In this document: piece by piece, positions 60,885 through 64,000 of the stretch
Layout of the letters: each line of letters begins with the position of its first letter
How positions within the stretch are numbered: the stretch's first letter is position 1
NCBI GenBank assembly: GCA_014529385.2
Contig: CM043942.1
Location: 65,051,184 to 65,115,183, forward strand
Direction of reading: 5' to 3'
DNA from: Adiantum capillus-veneris
Taxonomy: Eukaryota > Streptophyta > Polypodiopsida > Polypodiales > Pteridaceae
Length of the DNA: 64,000 nt
Program-made: the position numbers and the translations under genes
The notes under the pieces: model-generated
The model's input: only the letters and a program-made list of their open reading frames with translations
Told to the model about the DNA's origin: nothing
The model's database searches: none

Positions 60885-60995
60885 TTTGTGTGTGTGTTTG
60901 TTGTTTTTTTCCAACCCCAACCCAATTGAGCAGCACGGGAGCCTTGAAGGGTGTCTAGAGGTTGCTCTTCTTGTTGCCCGCCCCGGACCGCTTCA
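60885..60995 (+). repeat. Terminal fragment of a third LTR
   Basis: Equals the last 111 bp of the middle LTR (60148-60258), starting TTTGTGTGTGTG and ending CGCTTCA, followed by the CTAC target duplication. Confidence 0.9.
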
Positions 60996-63900
60996 CTACT
61001 AGCGGTAACAGCTTGGACAAGTGGTGGACCTTGAACATAAACCCCCCATGTTCCAATAGAGTTAGCTTCGAAAAATGGTGGAGCATCCTTCTCTCCATGT
61101 TTCAATGGAGCCTAGCTTGGACAAGTGGTGGACCTTTGTTTCTCTCTATGTTTCAATAGAGTTAGCTTGGACAAGTGGGTGACCTTTGTTTATCTCTATG
61201 TTTCAATAGAGTTAGCTTGGACAAGTGGTGGACCTTGGAACCAAACCCCCATGTAAAACCTATCATGGTCACTCCAAGTGGTAAGAAAGAATAACCTTTA
61301 AGATGTAGCCTTATAGGTTGGACAAGTGGTAGACCTTAACACCCACATATTGTTAATAAAAGTGGTGAATCTTGAGACCAAACCACTCAGGCTACTAGAA
61401 ATAATAGCTTGGACAAGTTGTGGACCTTGAATGTAAACCCCTCGTCTCCGAAATATCGTGGGTTTAATGTATTTCGATGGATCCTAGCATCTTGGAGACC
61501 TGGTGCACCTTGCTTCTCGTCATGTTTCAATGGAGCCTATCTTGGAGAAATGGTGGAGCATCCTTCTCTCCATGTTTCAATGGAGCCTAGCTTGGACAAG
61601 TGGTGGACCTTTGCTTCTCTCTCTGTTTCAATAGAGTTAGCTTGGACAAGTGGTGGAGCTTAGAACCAAACCCCCATGTAAAACCTATCATGGTCACTCC
61701 AAGTGGTAAGAAAGAATAATCTTTAAGATATAGCCTTATAGGTTGGACAAGTGGTAGACCTTAACACCCATATATTCTTAATATAATGACATAGAGTGGA
61801 AAACTGGTGAATCTTGAGACAAAACCACTCATGATACTAGCGGTAATAGCTTGGACAAGTTGTGGACCTTGAATGTAAACCACCCATGTTTCAATAGAGT
61901 TAGCTTCGAAAAATGGTGGAGCATCCTTCTCTCCATGTTTCAATGGAGCCTAGCTTGGACAAGTGGTGGACCTTTTCTTCTCTCTATGATTCAATAGAGT
62001 TAACTTGGACAAGTGGTGGACCTTGGAACCAAACCCCCATGTAAAACCTATCATGGTCACTCCAAGTGGTTAGAAAGAATATCCTTTAAGATATAGCCTT
62101 ATAGGTTGGACAAGTGGTGGACCTTAACACCCTAATATTCTTAATATAATGACATAGAGTGAAAAAGTGATGAATCTTGAGACAAAACCACTCATGCTAC
62201 TAGCGATAATAGCTTGGACAGGTGGTGGACCTTGAACGTAAACCCCCCATGTTTCAATAGAGTTAGCTTCGACAAATGGTGGAGCATCCTTCTCTCCATG
62301 TTTAAATGGAGCCTATCCTTGACAACTGGTGGACCTTTGCTTCTCTCTATGAGAAGAATAGAGTTAGCGTCGATAAGTTGTGGACCTTGGAACCAAACAC
62401 CCATGTAAAACATATCATGGTCATTCCAAGTGGTGACAAAGAATACCCTTTAAGATATACCCTTATAGGATGGACAAGTGGCCAACCTTAACACCCTGAT
62501 CTTCTTAATATAATGACATAGAGTGGAAAAGTGGTGAATCTTGAGACCAAACCACTTATGCTACTAGGGATAATAGCTTGGACAAGTGGTTGACCTTGAA
62601 TTTAAACCCCACATGTAAAAGATATCATCGGTTTAAGGTATTTCAATGGATCCTAGCATCTTGGAGACATGGTGCAACTTGCTTCTCTTCATGTTTCAAT
62701 GAAATCTATCTTCGACAAATGGTGACTCATCCTTCTTTACGTGTTTCAATGGAGCCTAGCTTGGACAAGTGGTGGACCTTTTCTTCTTTCTATGTTTCCA
62801 AAGAGTTAGCTTGGACAAGTTGTGGACCTTGGAACCAAACCCCCATGTAAAACATATCATGTTCATTCCAAGTGGTGAGAAAGAATACCCTTTAAGATAT
62901 AGCCTTATAGGTTGGACAAGTGGTCGACCTTAAAACCCAGATCTTTTTAATTTAATGACATAGAGTGGAAAAGTGGTGAATCTTAAAACCAAACCACTCA
63001 TGCTACTAAGGATAATAGGTTGGACAAGTGGTGGACCGTGAATGTAAACCCCCCATGTAAGAAATATTGTGGGTTTAAGGTGTTTCAATGGAGCCTAGCA
63101 TCTTGAAGAAATGGTGCAGCTTCCTTCTCTTCATGTTTCAATGGAGCCTATCTGGGACAAATGGTGGAGCATCCTTCTCTACATTTTTCAATGGAGCCTA
63201 GCTTGGACAAGTGGTGGACCTTTTCTTCTCTCTATCTTTCAATAGAGTTAGCTTGGACAAGTGGTGGACCTTGGAACCAAACCCCCATGTAAAACTTATC
63301 ATGGTCACTCCAAGTGGTCAGAAAGAATAACCATTAAGATATAGTCTTATAGGTTGACAAGTGGTGGACCTTAACACCAAAATATTCTTAATATAATGAC
63401 ATACAGTGAAAAAGTGGTGAATCTTGAAAGCAAACTACTCATGCTACTAGCAATAATAGGTTGGACAAGTGGTTAATCTTGAATGGAAACTCCCCATGTA
63501 CAATATAAGGTGGGTTTAAGGTATTTCTATGGAGGCTAGCATCTTGGAGACATGGTGCAACTTGCTTCTTTTCATGTTTTAATGGAGTCTATCTTGGACA
63601 AATGGTGGAGCATCCTTCTCTCCATATTTCAATGGACCCTAGCTTGGACAAGTGGTGGACCTTGGAACCAAACCCCCATGTAAAACCTATCATGGTCACT
63701 CCAAGTGGTGAGAAAGAATAACCCTTAAGATATAGCCTTATAGGTTGGACAAGTGGTGGACCTTAACACCCAGATATTCTCAATATAATGACATAGAGTG
63801 AAAAAGTGGTGAATCTTGAGACCAAACCACTCATGCTACTAGCGTTAATAGGTTGTACAAGTGGTGAACCTTTAATGTAAACCCGCCATGTTTCAATAGA

Positions 63901-64000
63901 ATTAGCTTCGACAAATGGTGGAGCATCCTTCTCTCCATGTTTCAATGGAGCCTAGCTTGGACAAGTGGTGGACCTTTGTTTCTCTCTATATTTCAATAGA
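60996..64000. repeat. Satellite array, continuation after element 2
   Basis: Same family as 43730-48087. Landmarks at 61300, 61725, 62088, 62452, 62894, 63336 and 63727 give spacings 425, 363, 364, 442, 442, 391, so the subunit types persist but their order is less regular than on the left. A local duplication of about 50 bp lies at 61140-61230. The array runs off the window end. Confidence 0.9.

Larger units (their letters stand above)
48088..60995 (+). mobile_element. Ty3/gypsy (Tat-lineage) retrotransposon, element 2, composite
   Basis: Order: LTR 48088-50702, body 50703-57642, LTR 57643-60258, partial body 60259-60884, terminal 111-114 bp of a third LTR ending at 60995. The whole is flanked by CTAC (48084-48087 and 60996-60999), and the satellite consensus CATGCTACTAGCGG confirms a clean 4-bp duplication. 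It is nearly identical in sequence to element 1. The best explanation is a tandem two-body element that lost the rest of its second body and most of the third LTR by a deletion at a shared GGG (60882-60884). Proteins are broken by an RT frameshift, two 1-bp deletions and an integrase D-to-N change. Confidence 0.9.

Overview
This is a repeat-dominated stretch of a land-plant nuclear genome. The evidence is two Ty3/gypsy LTR retrotransposons with plant Tat-lineage features, a LINE ORF1, tRNA-related SINE-like units, satellite arrays and unusually many long (CT)n/(GA)n microsatellites. A fern or other seed-free plant is my best guess, from the microsatellite style and the type of transposase-like protein, but nothing here proves it. 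I see no intact host gene and no convincing structural RNA gene.

Layout. 1-9.5 kb is a mosaic of degenerate dispersed repeats: a 0.7-kb direct-repeat pair (2.16-2.86 and 8.65-9.33 kb), an imperfect inverted-repeat pair (3.6-4.3 and 5.7-6.3 kb) and a decayed minus-strand Gag-like frame (7.3-8.4 kb). 9.5-18 kb holds microsatellites, two SINE-like units and a complete-length but stop-containing LINE ORF1 (13.78-14.54 kb, minus) with no ORF2 beside it. 18.2-20.3 kb has minisatellites and a decayed unknown ORF.

19.8-35.4 kb looks like an old DNA transposon with motif clusters of exact 12-bp spacing (TTACCGC) at both sides and a minus-strand gene inside. That gene was split by retrotransposon element 1 (21013-33245; LTRs about 2.6 kb, 4-bp target duplication GTAT). 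35.7-38.94 kb carries a minus-strand transposase-like gene of the DUF7869 type, open over about 1,077 codons except for three in-frame stops. 39.0-41.2 kb is a 316-bp tandem array. 43.7-48.09 and 61.0-64.0 kb are one satellite with a higher-order period of about 1,230 bp. Both satellites share a box of about 20 bp reading TTGGACAAGTGGTGGACCTT.

Element 2 (48088-60995) is inserted in the satellite with target duplication CTAC. It has an extra LTR-leader remnant at its right end, a tandem element that later lost most of its second body. Both retroelements carry four extra ORFs before gag (two paralogous pairs, the second pair separated by a frame-compatible 58-nt intron candidate), a Gag with zinc knuckle, a DGGA protease, RT, a native RNase H that lost its first Asp, a second archaeal-type RNase H and an integrase. 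They share a frameshift in RT although their target duplications differ, so they may have been mobilised in trans.
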